Shown: positions 15,955 to 27,218 of the stretch, piece after piece
How the letters are laid out: every line of letters begins with the position of its first letter
How positions within the stretch are numbered: the stretch's first letter is position 1
NCBI RefSeq assembly: GCF_000585495.1
Contig: NZ_CP007264.1
Coordinates: 1,116,001-1,180,000, forward strand
Length of the DNA: 64,000 nt
Direction of reading: 5' to 3'
DNA from: Thermococcus nautili
GTDB taxonomy: Archaea > Methanobacteriota_B > Thermococci > Thermococcales > Thermococcaceae
The notes under the pieces: generated by a model
Database searches by the model: none
Told to the model about the DNA's origin: nothing
The model's input: only the letters and a program-made list of their open reading frames with translations
Made by a program: the position numbers and the translations under genes

Positions 15955-17952
15955 CTATTTGATTTTAACTTTTCCTATTAACCTTTTGGCATCAACCACC
16001 GTCTCCCTCTCCCTCACGAACTCCACCAGTCTCCTGTAAGTCGGGTGCGAGCTCAGCGTCGAGGAGTCGCCTATCAGAATCAGCTTTCTCTTCGCCCTCG
16101 TCAGCGAGACGTTCAACCTCCTCAAATCCTTCAAAAAGCCCAGCTCACCCTTCCTGTTCGAGCGGACGAAGGAGAGAACTATGACTTCCTTCTCTCTGCC
16201 CTGATAGCCGTCCACCGTCTTGACCTCTATTTCTTCAGGCAAAAGCGAGCTTATCAAATCGCGCTGGTCGTCGTAAGGCGTTATGACGCCAATCCATTCA
16301 GCCTTAACACCGAGTCTCAGGAGACCCTCAACGGCTTCCTTCACGAGCCTCGCCTCGAGCGGGTTCTCCCTGCTCTCGCTTCCATACCTCTGCCTCTCGA
16401 AGCGGTCTTCTCTTCTGGCAGTATCTATGAAGACGAGCACGTTCTCTGGTTTAAGCACCTCAGCCCATGCATCTCCATCTTCCGGCGATTTCACTCCCAA
16501 ATCGGCTAGCGTTATTCTCCTGATGCTCTCGTCCGCCTCGATTCTACCGTCGTAAAATTCCCTGCTGGGAAACTCCATTAGGCGTTCGTTCATTCTGTAC
16601 TGGACGGTCAGCATCTCACTCTTTCCGGGATAACGCTCGATTAAGCCCTCGAAGAGAGTCTTGCTCAGCTCCTTTGCCTTCTCGCTGAGTATCGTGGGGG
16701 GCAACTGCTTGTGGTCGCCTGCCAAAACGAAGCGCCCTGCGCGGTTGATTGGGATGAGCACGCTCGGTATCGTCGCCTGCGTGGCCTCGTCTATTATCGC
16801 AACGTCATAGGAGCCGTAGTCAACCACTTCCAGCCCGGCCGAAGAGTTCGTCGTCAGAACGACGTCCGCTTCCCTTATTATCTCCCTCGCTATCCTCTCC
16901 TCCAGCTTCCTCGCATCGTCGAAGGTCTTCTGCACCTGCTCGTTGATTTTAAGCCACTGGGCCATCTCGCGGATTAAGCGAGCTGGAACGCCCCTCGTTC
17001 CTATTCCCTTCTCGGCCAGGCGGAGAATCTGCCTGTCGGTCAGCCCGCGCCTGTACTTCGGAGCGGGCTTCGTGAAGGTGTCTCGCTTCTCCTTCAGGTT
17101 CTCCCCGATTACGCGAAGCTCCCTCAGCTCGCCGTAAAGCTCGTGCTGGGTCATTAGGTAAGCTAAGGTCGTCTCGTGCAGGCCCCTTGAGACCCTGCTT
17201 GGGTGTCCGACGCGGACGACCTTCAGACCGGAATCAACCAGTCTCTCGACGAGGTTATCAACGGCCACGTTGCTCTCGGCAGTTGCTAAAACCCTGTTCC
17301 CCCTCGCCACCTCCTGCCGTATCAGCTCGACGAGTGTCCTCGTCTTTCCAGTCCCGAACGGCCCGTGAATCAGGAAGAAGTCCGGGCTTCCAAGGGCCTT
17401 CGCTATTGCCCTCCTCTGGCTCGCGTTCAAACTCTTGTCAAAGGGCGTGAACTCGACTTCCTCACCCCCTTCAGGCTCCCTCAGGCCGAGGTAGAGCTCT
17501 AAAGCCCTTCTCCCGCTCTCCCGGAGGTTTTCAAGGTTCTCAAGCCAGCGCTTGAAGGTTATGTCGTTGGCGTAGAGGTCTATCCTAACGCTTTTCAGCG
17601 CCCATTCCGGGACGGTCTCCAAAGCCACTGTTATGAACCGCTTCCCCTTCTCGACGACGGTTCCAACCAAATCGCTCTTCAGCGGGTCTCGTTTGCTTAT
17701 CACGACCAAGTCGCCGACGCTTATCTCCGTCTTGATTTCCCTCTCGCGCCCGTATCTGACGAGGAAGTAGCCGAGCTCCTCGCCGATTACCTTTCCGTTG
17801 AGGCCGAGAACAGCCCTTCCAACCTTCTCCCTCTCGCGACCGCTGAGCCGTCTCATCTCGGCTCTCATGGCCTCTATCTCAGCCTTCCGCTCCATCTCGA
17901 TGAGAACCTTGAGCTTGGCGATGAACTTTGAGAGCTTCTCGTTTTCGTTCAT
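15955..17952 (-). CDS. Superfamily 1B helicase, Upf1/IGHMBP2-like
   Basis: A 665-residue helicase. An N-terminal OB-like region (about 45-130) precedes the RecA cores. Walker A is GPFGTGKT (197-204), motif Ia is [16 protein letters not shown], motif II is [12 protein letters not shown], motif III is [11 protein letters not shown], motif V/VI is [20 protein letters not shown] with [11 protein letters not shown]. These place it with Upf1/Sen1/IGHMBP2-type 5'-3' helicases of DNA or RNA. TATA-like CCTTTTAAACGG near 17985-17995 puts the transcript start close to the ATG, with little or no leader. A C/D box RNA lies just upstream on the same strand. Confidence 0.95.
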   Translation of the reverse strand: MNENEKLSKFIAKLKVLIEMERKAEIEAMRAEMRRLSGREREKVGRAVLGLNGKVIGEELGYFLVRYGREREIKTEISVGDLVVISKRDPLKSDLVGTVVEKGKRFITVALETVPEWALKSVRIDLYANDITFKRWLENLENLRESGRRALELYLGLREPEGGEEVEFTPFDKSLNASQRRAIAKALGSPDFFLIHGPFGTGKTRTLVELIRQEVARGNRVLATAESNVAVDNLVERLVDSGLKVVRVGHPSRVSRGLHETTLAYLMTQHELYGELRELRVIGENLKEKRDTFTKPAPKYRRGLTDRQILRLAEKGIGTRGVPARLIREMAQWLKINEQVQKTFDDARKLEERIAREIIREADVVLTTNSSAGLEVVDYGSYDVAIIDEATQATIPSVLIPINRAGRFVLAGDHKQLPPTILSEKAKELSKTLFEGLIERYPGKSEMLTVQYRMNERLMEFPSREFYDGRIEADESIRRITLADLGVKSPEDGDAWAEVLKPENVLVFIDTARREDRFERQRYGSESRENPLEARLVKEAVEGLLRLGVKAEWIGVITPYDDQRDLISSLLPEEIEVKTVDGYQGREKEVIVLSFVRSNRKGELGFLKDLRRLNVSLTRAKRKLILIGDSSTLSSHPTYRRLVEFVRERETVVDAKRLIGKVKIK

Positions 17953-17999
17953 TTTTCTTCCCGAAGGGCGAAGAGAAGAGCCGTTTAAAAGGTTGAGGG

Positions 18000-18055
18000 T
18001 GGTCAGCCCATGCGAGTTTCCTCACCGCTCGGACGAAACTTCCCTCATCATCCCT
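18000..18055 (-). ncRNA. C/D box guide sRNA (sR-type)
   Basis: Read on the minus strand this shows every element of an archaeal C/D guide RNA: box C ATGATGA (plus coordinates 18045-18051), a 12-base guide GGGAAGTTTCGT, box D' CCGA, a 3-base spacer, box C' GTGAGGA, a 12-base guide AACTCGCATGGG and box D CTGA (18003-18006). AGCTTTTTAACCCC at about 18072-18085 is a TATA box some 25 bases before the expected 5' end. It would direct 2'-O-methylation of two RNA positions. Targets were not identified. Confidence 0.88.
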
Positions 18056-18083
18056 GAGAGGGTAGAAGGAAGGGGTTAAAAAG

Positions 18084-18432
18084 CTAAGCCCCGTCCGTCT
18101 CTATCACCGAGACGATGTCCCTGTGGAAAGACCTGATTGCCCTGACGTGCCTTTCCTCAACCCTGCCGCAACAGGCGACGCGCTCGTAGAACCTCTCAAG
18201 CTCGTCGAGAAGCCACTCGAGCTGTCTCTTGGAGCTCTCGCCCAATCCGTTGCCCAGCAACTTTCCCCTCAGAAACGGCATGACCTCCGACGGTTTTCCG
18301 AGGGCGGCCCAGAAGAGACCTTCCTTTAGAATCTCGAAAAGCAACTCCTCGGACCTTGCGCTAACGAATGGTTTGGCCCTCCCCCCTGAGCTTTTCTGAA
18401 GCCCTCCTTTGAATTTCGTAACCCCTCCTCAT
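18084..18432 (-). CDS. Small unknown protein, probable one-base frameshift
   Basis: Reading from 18344 gives an 86-residue frame that begins with a TTG lacking any spaced ribosome binding site. A far better start exists at 18432: ATG with GGTGA 5 bases upstream, encoding MRRGYEIQRRASEKLRG. That frame stops after 23 codons. Removing one base from the run of six C at 18381-18386 (plus strand) joins the two into one 115-residue frame. The downstream part, EELLFEILKEGLFW...GKPSEVMPFLRGKLLG, is helical with two Cys (VACCGR) and no recognised family. The break is either a true mutation or a homopolymer sequencing error. Confidence 0.6.
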
Positions 18433-18623
18433 GGCAATCACCGTAGAGCGGACTACAATGTTCTATATTGGTTTTTCGGGAGCTTTTTTGTACACTAGAC
18501 GGAATCTTCACCGAAAATCCTACCCCCTTTGTCATAATGTCACATTACTGCGGTTAGACGTGACGAATTTACAGGCCATCACTCGCTCGAAACCCTTAAA
18601 AATGCCCTCCAAGTTCATGTTAA

Positions 18624-20105
<1,482 letters not shown>

Positions 20106-20223
20106 TTCTCAATCCCTCTTTGTTCCACTTCTTTTCTCTGGAAGTCTTAAAAGATTAAAAGAAAAACAATTCAAGAATCATGGGCATGCTAAGAAATTCA
20201 AACGCCAGAGAGGAGGAATGAGA

Positions 20224-21759
20224 GTGCCCCGGGCCAAACACGTGCTCGTCCCCCTGTCTCTGCTTGCGCTCCTCTTCGCCTTTTACCTTGCCCAATCGCA
20301 CGTTCCACCGAAGCCGGACTTTCAGCTCAACCTCTCCCCGGTTTCCGAGTGCTCCGGCAACGTCTGCGTCGAGGTGAACCCCTACACCGAGCTGACAAAC
20401 GTTGTTTTCCACCTCGCTGGCTGGAACTCCAACAACGCTACTCCCTACTCCCGGGAGGCTGGGTCTTACTTTTCCCCCTACGGAAATCACAGGGCGGTGC
20501 TCCTCGCTAAAAAAGCCCTGAGGGAGGGTTTGGGGTACGACGCCATTCCCAAGTTTGCAATGGAGCTGAACTCCACGGAGTGGAGTGCATACCTAGTGAG
20601 AAGAGTTCACGGGGATAAAAAGCTCCTCAACGAACTCGCCACAGCCATAAAAGATTTCGCCCGGGACTCGAACTTTTCAGCCTTCTACGAGAGCCACAAA
20701 GAGTTTTACAGGGAGCAGATAGGGCTGTTCCTTAAGGAGAATCCGGACGTTTTCAGCCTCCCCCGCTTCGAGGAGAATTTCTTTAGGGAGAAAAAGAGCC
20801 GCTGGATTTTTGTCCTTCAGCCTCTGGAAGTGTACTACAGCTACGGCGGGTGGACGAACAATACCGTTTACGCGTTCCTCGGCGTCTGCTCGTTCTCCAA
20901 CGGGACTTATTCCTACTGCAGTGCTTCCACCCACGAGCTTGCCCACAGCTTCGTCAATCCCGCGGTGGGGAGACACTACCGGGAGTTTAAGGAGTATGAG
21001 GAAATGTTCTCGCCGGTGAAAGACGTCATGACTTCTATGGGATACGCCAGCTGGAAGACCTACCTTGATGAGACCTTTGTCCGGGCGTTTGAAGCTTACT
21101 ACATCCTCAAAACGGAGGGAAACCAGAGCGCTGAGAGGTTCATAAAGGGCCAGGAAGCCCTTGGGTTCTACCTCGTTGGGAGGGTTTATCGGGCGTACCT
21201 AACGGAATACATACCCAATAAAGAAAAATACCCCACCTTCGAGAGCTTCATGCCCGAGCTCGCGAAGCTTATGGGGAGCTGGTATAAGGAGGGCTTCTGG
21301 AGGAACGTTTCCCCGGAACCGACCATTAGAATGGCCTTCATGGCGTTTAAAACGGAAGGCGTTAAGCTGTACGTTGCCGGAAATCTCTCGAACAGCGAAT
21401 ACGTTAAAAGCTACGTTGAGACCCTCAAAAAGGCTGGTTTTAAGGTAACCTTCACGAAGGGGCTCGAAAGCGGCAACGTTATTGTCATCGCACCTCTGAA
21501 CTCCCCCGCTGTCAGCAAGCTCAAGGGATACATGGAGATACGGGGTAATTCTGTCGTTCTCGATGGGGTTGAATATTCTAAAGGAGTTTTCCTCGTTGAG
21601 GTCCTGAGGAACCCGAAGGGAGGGGGTTATATCCTGCTGATAACCGGGACGCCTGATGTTTTCAACAGAAAGCCCTCGGGAAACAGCAGCGAGGACCTGA
21701 TGAACTACCACTACTTCGTCTATCTAACAAGCCTAAAGAGGGCCGTTGCGTTCGGGTGA
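20224..21759 (+). CDS. DUF4932 secreted metalloprotease-like protein (first paralogue)
   Basis: About 511 residues. An N-terminal hydrophobic segment (about 5-22) anchors or exports it. The mature part opens with CVEVNPYTELTNVVFHLAG, a block shared with the gene at 23824. The middle holds STHELAHSFVNP, a zincin HExxH motif, with downstream acidic residues in YLDETFVRAFEAYY that could give a third ligand. Several sequons suggest glycosylation outside the cell. This matches the DUF4932 pattern; peptidase activity is inferred, not known. The GTG at 20224 sits 7 bases after GGAGG; the ATG at 20218 is too close to it but remains possible. An ABC exporter follows. Confidence 0.78.
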   Translation: MPRAKHVLVPLSLLALLFAFYLAQSHVPPKPDFQLNLSPVSECSGNVCVEVNPYTELTNVVFHLAGWNSNNATPYSREAGSYFSPYGNHRAVLLAKKALREGLGYDAIPKFAMELNSTEWSAYLVRRVHGDKKLLNELATAIKDFARDSNFSAFYESHKEFYREQIGLFLKENPDVFSLPRFEENFFREKKSRWIFVLQPLEVYYSYGGWTNNTVYAFLGVCSFSNGTYSYCSASTHELAHSFVNPAVGRHYREFKEYEEMFSPVKDVMTSMGYASWKTYLDETFVRAFEAYYILKTEGNQSAERFIKGQEALGFYLVGRVYRAYLTEYIPNKEKYPTFESFMPELAKLMGSWYKEGFWRNVSPEPTIRMAFMAFKTEGVKLYVAGNLSNSEYVKSYVETLKKAGFKVTFTKGLESGNVIVIAPLNSPAVSKLKGYMEIRGNSVVLDGVEYSKGVFLVEVLRNPKGGGYILLITGTPDVFNRKPSGNSSEDLMNYHYFVYLTSLKRAVAFG

Positions 21760-21853
21760 AAAAGGGAAGCGGACACACAAGAAACGCAATTCTTATAAGT
21801 AATCCTATCCAACTCTCAGTCTGACATCTTTGGAACCCCCAGAGGTGGGCGGA

Positions 21854-22603
21854 GTGTCCAGCGAGCCTGCGGTCCTCGTGAGAAACCTCGAAAAGGCCTA
21901 CGGGCGCGTTTGGGCCCTGAAGGGTGTGAGCTTCTCCATCCGGGAGGGCGAGATATTCGGCCTCATCGGGCCGAACGGAGCAGGGAAGAGCACCACCCTG
22001 AAAATCCTCGCAACGCTTCTCCCGCCGGACCGGGGAAAAGCTGAAGTGATGGGGCACGACGTCGTTAAGGAGCCTGAGAAGGTCAGGAAGCTGATAAGCT
22101 ACCTGCCGGAGGAGGCGGGAGCCTACAGGAGCATGACGGGGCTTGAATACCTCCGCTTCATGGCCGGGCTGTACTCCCAGGCGACAGGAAAAGACGCCGG
22201 TGAGATGCTTGAGCTCGGAATCGAGATAGCGGGCCTCGGAGCGAGGCTCTACGACAGGGTCGCGACGTACTCGAAGGGAATGGTGAGGAAGCTCCTCCTC
22301 GCGCGGGCTTTAATGGTCAAACCGGAGCTGGCCATCCTCGACGAGCCGACGAGCGGCCTCGATGTGGCAAACGCCTATGAAATCAGGAAGCGTATAAGGG
22401 AGTTCTCCAGTGAAGAAGGCGTTTCAGTCCTCGTTTCGAGCCACAACATGCTCGAGGTCGAGTTCCTATGCGACAGGGTGGCAATAATACACAGGGGGCT
22501 GATTGTGGAAGCCGGGACGCCGGAGGAGCTGAAGGAGAGGCACAACGCCGAAAACCTCGAAGAGGTCTTCATGAGGGTCTCCGGGGGTGTTGTCAGTGGG
22601 TGA
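21854..22603 (+). CDS. ABC exporter ATP-binding protein (NatA-like)
   Basis: A 249-residue ABC ATPase with Walker A GPNGAGKST, signature YSKGMVRK, Walker B LAILDEPTSGLD and switch His in SSHNMLEVE. The signature's YSKGM variant and the short C-terminus are typical of NatA/CcmA-class exporters. The GTG at 21854 is taken as start because AGAGGTGG lies 5 bases upstream; the TTG at 21830 has none. It overlaps the permease gene by 8 bases. It lies between two DUF4932 genes, all on one strand. Confidence 0.9.
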   Translation: MSSEPAVLVRNLEKAYGRVWALKGVSFSIREGEIFGLIGPNGAGKSTTLKILATLLPPDRGKAEVMGHDVVKEPEKVRKLISYLPEEAGAYRSMTGLEYLRFMAGLYSQATGKDAGEMLELGIEIAGLGARLYDRVATYSKGMVRKLLLARALMVKPELAILDEPTSGLDVANAYEIRKRIREFSSEEGVSVLVSSHNMLEVEFLCDRVAIIHRGLIVEAGTPEELKERHNAENLEEVFMRVSGGVVSG

Positions 22604-23759
22604 GCTGTGGCTAATGTTCCGGAAGGAGCTTATGGACATCCTCCGGGACAGGCGTCTCGTCACGGCCGTAATCCTCCCCCTAATCCTCCTACCAGCTATG
22701 TTTGGGGTTTTCCAGTCTTCCTCGCATTCATCTCGGCTTGCCATCGGCGTTATCAACGAGGACTCCGGGAAGTACTCAAAGGCCCTCGTCGCGTTCCTCG
22801 AAAGGAACGGAATCGCTATCGATGAGAACTCGCCGGTTACGCTCGTAATCCCCGCGGGCTTCTCCGAGGCGATTGAAGAAGGTCGCTCCCCGCACCTGCT
22901 CATAAGGACGAGGCTCTCGTCCGTTTTTGATTTCAAGACTGTCAAGCTCGCCGGCACGCTGAAGGCGCTGGTTCTGCGCTTTGGGGAGGGCGTTCTGCCA
23001 TCGATACGGCCCGAGTTCAGGCTCTACGTCGGAAACGATGTCCTCAGCATAGAGCCATCACGCTACGTCTCAGCCCTCCTTAGGGGCGCCTTCGCGGTTC
23101 CCTTCGTGCTCTTTGCCATTGGAATCTACGCCGCCCAGGCGATAGCGGCCTCGGTCGCGATGGAGAAGGAGGGCAAGACCCTCGAAACCCTTTTCACGCT
23201 CCCGGTCTCGCGCAGGTCAATAATCCTTGGAAAAATCCTCGCCTCTGTGGTTTTTAGCCTGCTCGTGCTCGCTTCCTTATCAGCTTCGTTCTGTCTGGCC
23301 TCGCTGTTTTCAAAGCATTCTTCAGGGCACTCCGCCGGCGTTTCGGTCGGGACAGTTCCTCTAATCTTCCTCTCCGCCGGGACCTTCCTGCTCTTCGTCC
23401 TGATGCTCCTGACGAGCCTCTTAGTTTCCCTCTTCACCCTCGACGTCAGGAGCGCCCTCAGCGTGGCCGGGCTCGTCGAGGTGCTCTATCTCATCCCCCT
23501 CTTTGTCATCTTCATGGGGCTCGACGTTTCTGGTGTGGCCGCTCTGCTCGTGAAGGCCGACCCCGGCTACGCCCCGATACTTGCGTTCCTGAGCGCAACG
23601 AGTGGCAACTACATAACGGCCCTCGGGGCGCTCATCTACCTCCTCCTGTGGAACGCGGTGGTGCTCAGGCTCGCGGTGTGGGTCTTCGAGAGCGGCGCGC
23701 TGATGACGAAGAGCATAGACGCGGGCAAGCTCAGGTGGCTGGTAAGGGTGAAGATTTGA
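22596..23759 (+). CDS. ABC-2 type permease (NatB-like)
   Basis: About 387 residues. One N-terminal membrane helix (about 23-40) is followed by a large extracytoplasmic domain (about 45-165) and a bundle of five or six helices. The cytoplasmic loop SVAMEKEGKTLETLFTLPVSRRSIILGKILA is the signature region of NatB-like ABC-2 exporters. The GTG at 22596 is preferred because GGGGGTG lies 6 bases upstream. It pairs with the preceding ATPase. Cargo unknown; the flanking secreted DUF4932 proteins suggest a functional link. Confidence 0.88.
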   Translation: MGELWLMFRKELMDILRDRRLVTAVILPLILLPAMFGVFQSSSHSSRLAIGVINEDSGKYSKALVAFLERNGIAIDENSPVTLVIPAGFSEAIEEGRSPHLLIRTRLSSVFDFKTVKLAGTLKALVLRFGEGVLPSIRPEFRLYVGNDVLSIEPSRYVSALLRGAFAVPFVLFAIGIYAAQAIAASVAMEKEGKTLETLFTLPVSRRSIILGKILASVVFSLLVLASLSASFCLASLFSKHSSGHSAGVSVGTVPLIFLSAGTFLLFVLMLLTSLLVSLFTLDVRSALSVAGLVEVLYLIPLFVIFMGLDVSGVAALLVKADPGYAPILAFLSATSGNYITALGALIYLLLWNAVVLRLAVWVFESGALMTKSIDAGKLRWLVRVKI

Positions 23760-23823
23760 TGTTCCGGAGGAATTATGCATAAAAGAAGCTTCATATCATA
23801 AATCTTATCTGTGGTGATGACCG

Positions 23824-25503
23824 GTGAAGGGGTGGAGGTGTTTCCTTGTACTTTCACTCGTTCTGGTGCTCTCTCAATTTCAGTTTGTTTCCTTACCTGG
23901 AGTTTTGTCTTCGGAGGAGAGTTCCCAGAGTTCCAGCGGATGCTATGTGGCCCCCTCCATTGAAATCAACCCCAATCTTGAGCTCTTCGCCGTCCTTTAC
24001 ATTCTCGCCTTCAACGGAAGCGATTACTTTATAACGGCGCCAAAAGACTATATCAACGATGTTTTGACGTATTTCGCGCCTTACAGGGACGACCCGGCCG
24101 TTGAGTACATCCGCGAGGTCTTCAACAGCTCCCTGCCACTCTATGCTAGAGATAACAAAATCGCGGAATTCAGTAGCAGACTGGCCCTGATGGGTTACCT
24201 ACCTAACGAGACCAACCTTGGTGAACTGGAACTGCTGGCGAATTTTGCCCGAAAAAGCGATTTCATGGCCTTCTACAGCGCCCATCGGAGTGAGTATGAG
24301 GAGATAACCCGCCCTCTGGTGGGATACCTTGAACGTGCCCCAGAGGAATACGAAAGGCTCTTTGGCCACACCTACGAATCCTTCAAGGTTGAGGCCTCGT
24401 ATTCGCTTCACATACATCCTCACGTCGTCTTTGAGAACGGGACGGTGTACTACGTTGGAGGGCTATACTACAGGAACAACGTCGTGATGCTTTCGTATGT
24501 CGTGGCGATACTCCACGAGTTCACCCATCCGTTTGTTCGAGAATTTCTCGACCGGAACTTCAGAACCTTCGAGAACATGAGCTACTACCTCCAGGAAGTG
24601 CGGAACGAACTTCCAACCACCACGACCTACGACCCGGCTCACTACGGTTCCTTTTACACGTACCTCAACGAGCTCTTCACCGAGAGCATTGCGGAGTACA
24701 TTGCCCTGAGGTGTGGGGTGCCAAGGGATTACGTTCTTTTTAGGGCTAAGGCAATGTCGGCCATGTTCCTGCCCTTCTGGAACCTGTTTGATGAGTACAG
24801 AAAGGCGGAGGAGCTCAATGAGACCCTCTACCAGTATGCACCAACTCTGGCCCGGCGCATGGGTGGGTGGGCAACTCCCGAGAACGTGAGCGCATTTTAC
24901 AGGAAGGTTGCTCCCGTTGTGGAGCCCAGCGTACTGGACAGGGCAAGTTACCTGGGAAAGCTTGTCATCGTCTACGGGACGCAGAACCCCGACGAGAGCG
25001 GGAACGAGTACGACAGGGAGACGGCTTACTCCCTCGCCGACCGCCTCAGGGAAACCTACATGAGGCTCTACGGTGGGGCCCATTCAATCGTGGTCAAGGC
25101 GGACGGAAATTTGACCGATGGGGATTTGAGGGGCAACCTTATACTCATCGGCGGTCCCGTTGCCAACGCCATAACCGCCCGGCTCAACGAAAACCTGCCC
25201 GTGCGCTTCGCCTTCAACGGCTCCTGGGTGCTGGAGAGGAACCCGAACGCGGTGGAGAACTTCACGGCCTTTCGGGTAACCGAGAACAACATAAGCGTAA
25301 TCCCACCCAACTCGTCAGTTCCTTTGGGGGTCTTTGGAGTTATTGAGACGATTCGGAACCCCTGGAACTCGAAAGAATACGTACTCATTATTGCGGGTCT
25401 CGACCGCTACGGAACCAGGGAGATGACCAAGTGGATACAATGGCAAAGCTATATGATTAGAGGGGAAACTTATTGGGAAGTTGGGTTCTACTCGATGGGC
25501 TGA
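23824..25503 (+). CDS. DUF4932 secreted metalloprotease-like protein (second paralogue)
   Basis: A 559-residue protein with an N-terminal signal peptide (about 1-28). A conserved block, APSIEINPNLELFAVLYILA, matches the start of the protein at 20224. The zincin motif is HEFTHPFV, with downstream NELFTESIAEYIAL that could supply the third ligand. A C-terminal region (about 380-500) contains LVIVYGTQNPDE and NLILIGGPVANAITA, resembling a S-layer-associated or cell-wall-binding fold rather than catalysis. Many sequons are present. GTG start with GGTGA 6 bases upstream. It is a distant paralogue of the first gene, with only blocks conserved. Confidence 0.78.
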   Translation: MKGWRCFLVLSLVLVLSQFQFVSLPGVLSSEESSQSSSGCYVAPSIEINPNLELFAVLYILAFNGSDYFITAPKDYINDVLTYFAPYRDDPAVEYIREVFNSSLPLYARDNKIAEFSSRLALMGYLPNETNLGELELLANFARKSDFMAFYSAHRSEYEEITRPLVGYLERAPEEYERLFGHTYESFKVEASYSLHIHPHVVFENGTVYYVGGLYYRNNVVMLSYVVAILHEFTHPFVREFLDRNFRTFENMSYYLQEVRNELPTTTTYDPAHYGSFYTYLNELFTESIAEYIALRCGVPRDYVLFRAKAMSAMFLPFWNLFDEYRKAEELNETLYQYAPTLARRMGGWATPENVSAFYRKVAPVVEPSVLDRASYLGKLVIVYGTQNPDESGNEYDRETAYSLADRLRETYMRLYGGAHSIVVKADGNLTDGDLRGNLILIGGPVANAITARLNENLPVRFAFNGSWVLERNPNAVENFTAFRVTENNISVIPPNSSVPLGVFGVIETIRNPWNSKEYVLIIAGLDRYGTREMTKWIQWQSYMIRGETYWEVGFYSMG

Positions 25504-25572
25504 GCTTGGCCGTTCCTCCGAGAATCAGAAAACCGTTTAAGCACCTCTCCTCTTCTTTCCCCGGGTGGTGGG

Positions 25573-26971
25573 ATGAAAATTGGAATCGTTGGCGATGGAA
25601 TAGCCGGTCTGACCTCGGCCATAGCGCTCGCCAAGAGGGGTTTTGAGGTCACTCTCATCGGCCCCGGAATAAAGCGAAGCAACTCCTACCTCGCTCAGGC
25701 CGGGATAGCCTTTCCGGTTCTCGAAGGCGATTCGCTTGAAGCTCATGTTCTCGATACAATCAAAGCCGGAAAGTATATCAACGACCGCGAGGTCGTTTGG
25801 AACGTAATCTCGAAGGGGAGCGAGGCCTACGACTTCCTGCTCTCCCTCGGCCTGAAGTTCGAGGCGAGCGAGACTGAAGGTGGCCACTCGTTCGGCAGGG
25901 TCTTCACGATTAGGAACGAGACCGGCAAGCACATCACAAAGCTCCTCCACCTCCGCGCTAGGGAGCTTGGTGTCCATTTCGTCAGAGGAAAGGCAGATGA
26001 GCTCGTGATAAAGAGGGGAAAGGCCTACGGCGTCTTCGTCGAGGGTGAGTTCCTCCGCTTCGACGCGACTGTTATAGCTTCCGGCGGTTTCTCGGGGCTC
26101 TTCAAGTTTACAACGGGCTCCCCGGAGAACACCGGCCTTCTCATCGGCGACGCGCTCATGAAAGGCGTCCCCGCTCGCGATTTGGAGTTCGTCCAGTTCC
26201 ACCCAACCGGGTACATCGGAAAGAACGGCGTCTTCCTGATAAGCGAGGCCGTTAGGGGAGCCGGTGCTAAGCTCGTAACGGACGAGGGAGAGCGCTTCGT
26301 GAACGAATTGGCGACGAGAGACATCGTGGCGAGGGCAATCTACCGCCAGATGCAAACTGGAAAGAAAGTTTTCCTCGACGCGACCGGGATAGAGAACTTC
26401 AAGAAGCGCTTCCCGCAGATATACGCTTTCCTGCGGAGGGACGGGATAGACCCCTCTAAGGACCCAATACCCGTCTCACCGATAGCCCACTACACGATGG
26501 GGGGAATAGCGGTTGACCTCTGGTATAGAACGCCCGTGAGGAACCTCTACGCGATAGGCGAGGCCATGAGCAACGGCTTCCACGGGGCAAACAGATTAGC
26601 GAGCAACTCCCTCCTCGAGTGCCTCGTTTCCGGCCTTGAAGTTGCGAGGACGATAGCGAGGGAAAGGCCGAGGTGCAGGGAAGTTAAGGAGCCGGCATAT
26701 CACGGCTACGAGCCCGGGGACGTTGACGCGCTGAGGGAACTGCTCTGGAATCGCGCCGGAATCGTCAGGAGCGCGAAAACCCTCAGGGATGGCCTCAGGG
26801 AACTTGAGGGAATCGAGGCCGACCCGAGGCTGAAACTGCTCGCGAGGGGGCGTTCTCGAGTGTGCACTCGCGAGGGAAGAAAGCAGGGGAAGCCACTACC
26901 GCGAGGACTTTCCGGCTATGAGAAAGGCCTTCGAGAGGCCGAGCTTTTTCGATGGGAAGTGCAGGCTCTGA
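25573..26971 (+). CDS. nadB: L-aspartate oxidase NadB, frameshifted near the 3' end
   Basis: FAD flavoprotein that oxidises L-aspartate to iminoaspartate, first step of NAD synthesis with NadA. The dinucleotide site is GIVGDGIAGL (4-13). Conserved blocks follow: QFHPTGY, ERFVNELATRDIVARAI, PISPIAHYTMGG-like VSPIAHYTMGGIAVD, and HGANRLASNSLLECLV. The frame runs intact to about residue 424, then departs from the family. Dropping one G from the run of five at 26846-26850 restores the expected ending SRGSHYREDFP...FFDGKCRL with a stop at 26969-26971. As sequenced, the uncorrected frame continues with an unrelated tail to 27030. The break is either a real mutation or a homopolymer error. Confidence 0.88.
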
Positions 26972-27017
26972 CCATTCACCTTTTAAATTCTCAAGTCGAA
27001 GTTTCGATGGTGAGAAA

Positions 27018-27218
27018 ATGCCTAAGGTGATTGAGGCCGTTTATGAGAACGGTGTTATAAAGCCCCTCAAACCCCTCTCGCTTCCATCAAAGCGAATAGT
27101 GATTTACATTGAAGAGAAAAGGTTCTCTGAGCTTATTGATGAGCTGGAGCTTGAGGCTAAGGAGAACGTTGATGAAACCATTGATTCTGTGAGGGGTAGA
27201 GATGAGGGTGATTCTTGA
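27018..27218 (+). CDS. DUF104-type antitoxin
   Basis: A 66-residue protein starting MPKVIEAVYENGVIKPLKPL, the hallmark opening of the DUF104 (AF2212-like) antitoxin family, followed by an acidic helical tail. GGTGA lies 4 bases before the ATG. It overlaps the following PIN-domain gene by 17 bases. The pair sits between nadB and nadA. Confidence 0.87.
   Translation: MPKVIEAVYENGVIKPLKPLSLPSKRIVIYIEEKRFSELIDELELEAKENVDETIDSVRGRDEGDS

Noticed and set aside
26952-27017. Longer N-terminus for the DUF104 antitoxin
   Set aside because: The upstream in-frame codons lie over the restored nadB end, and GGTGA is correctly placed only for the ATG at 27018.
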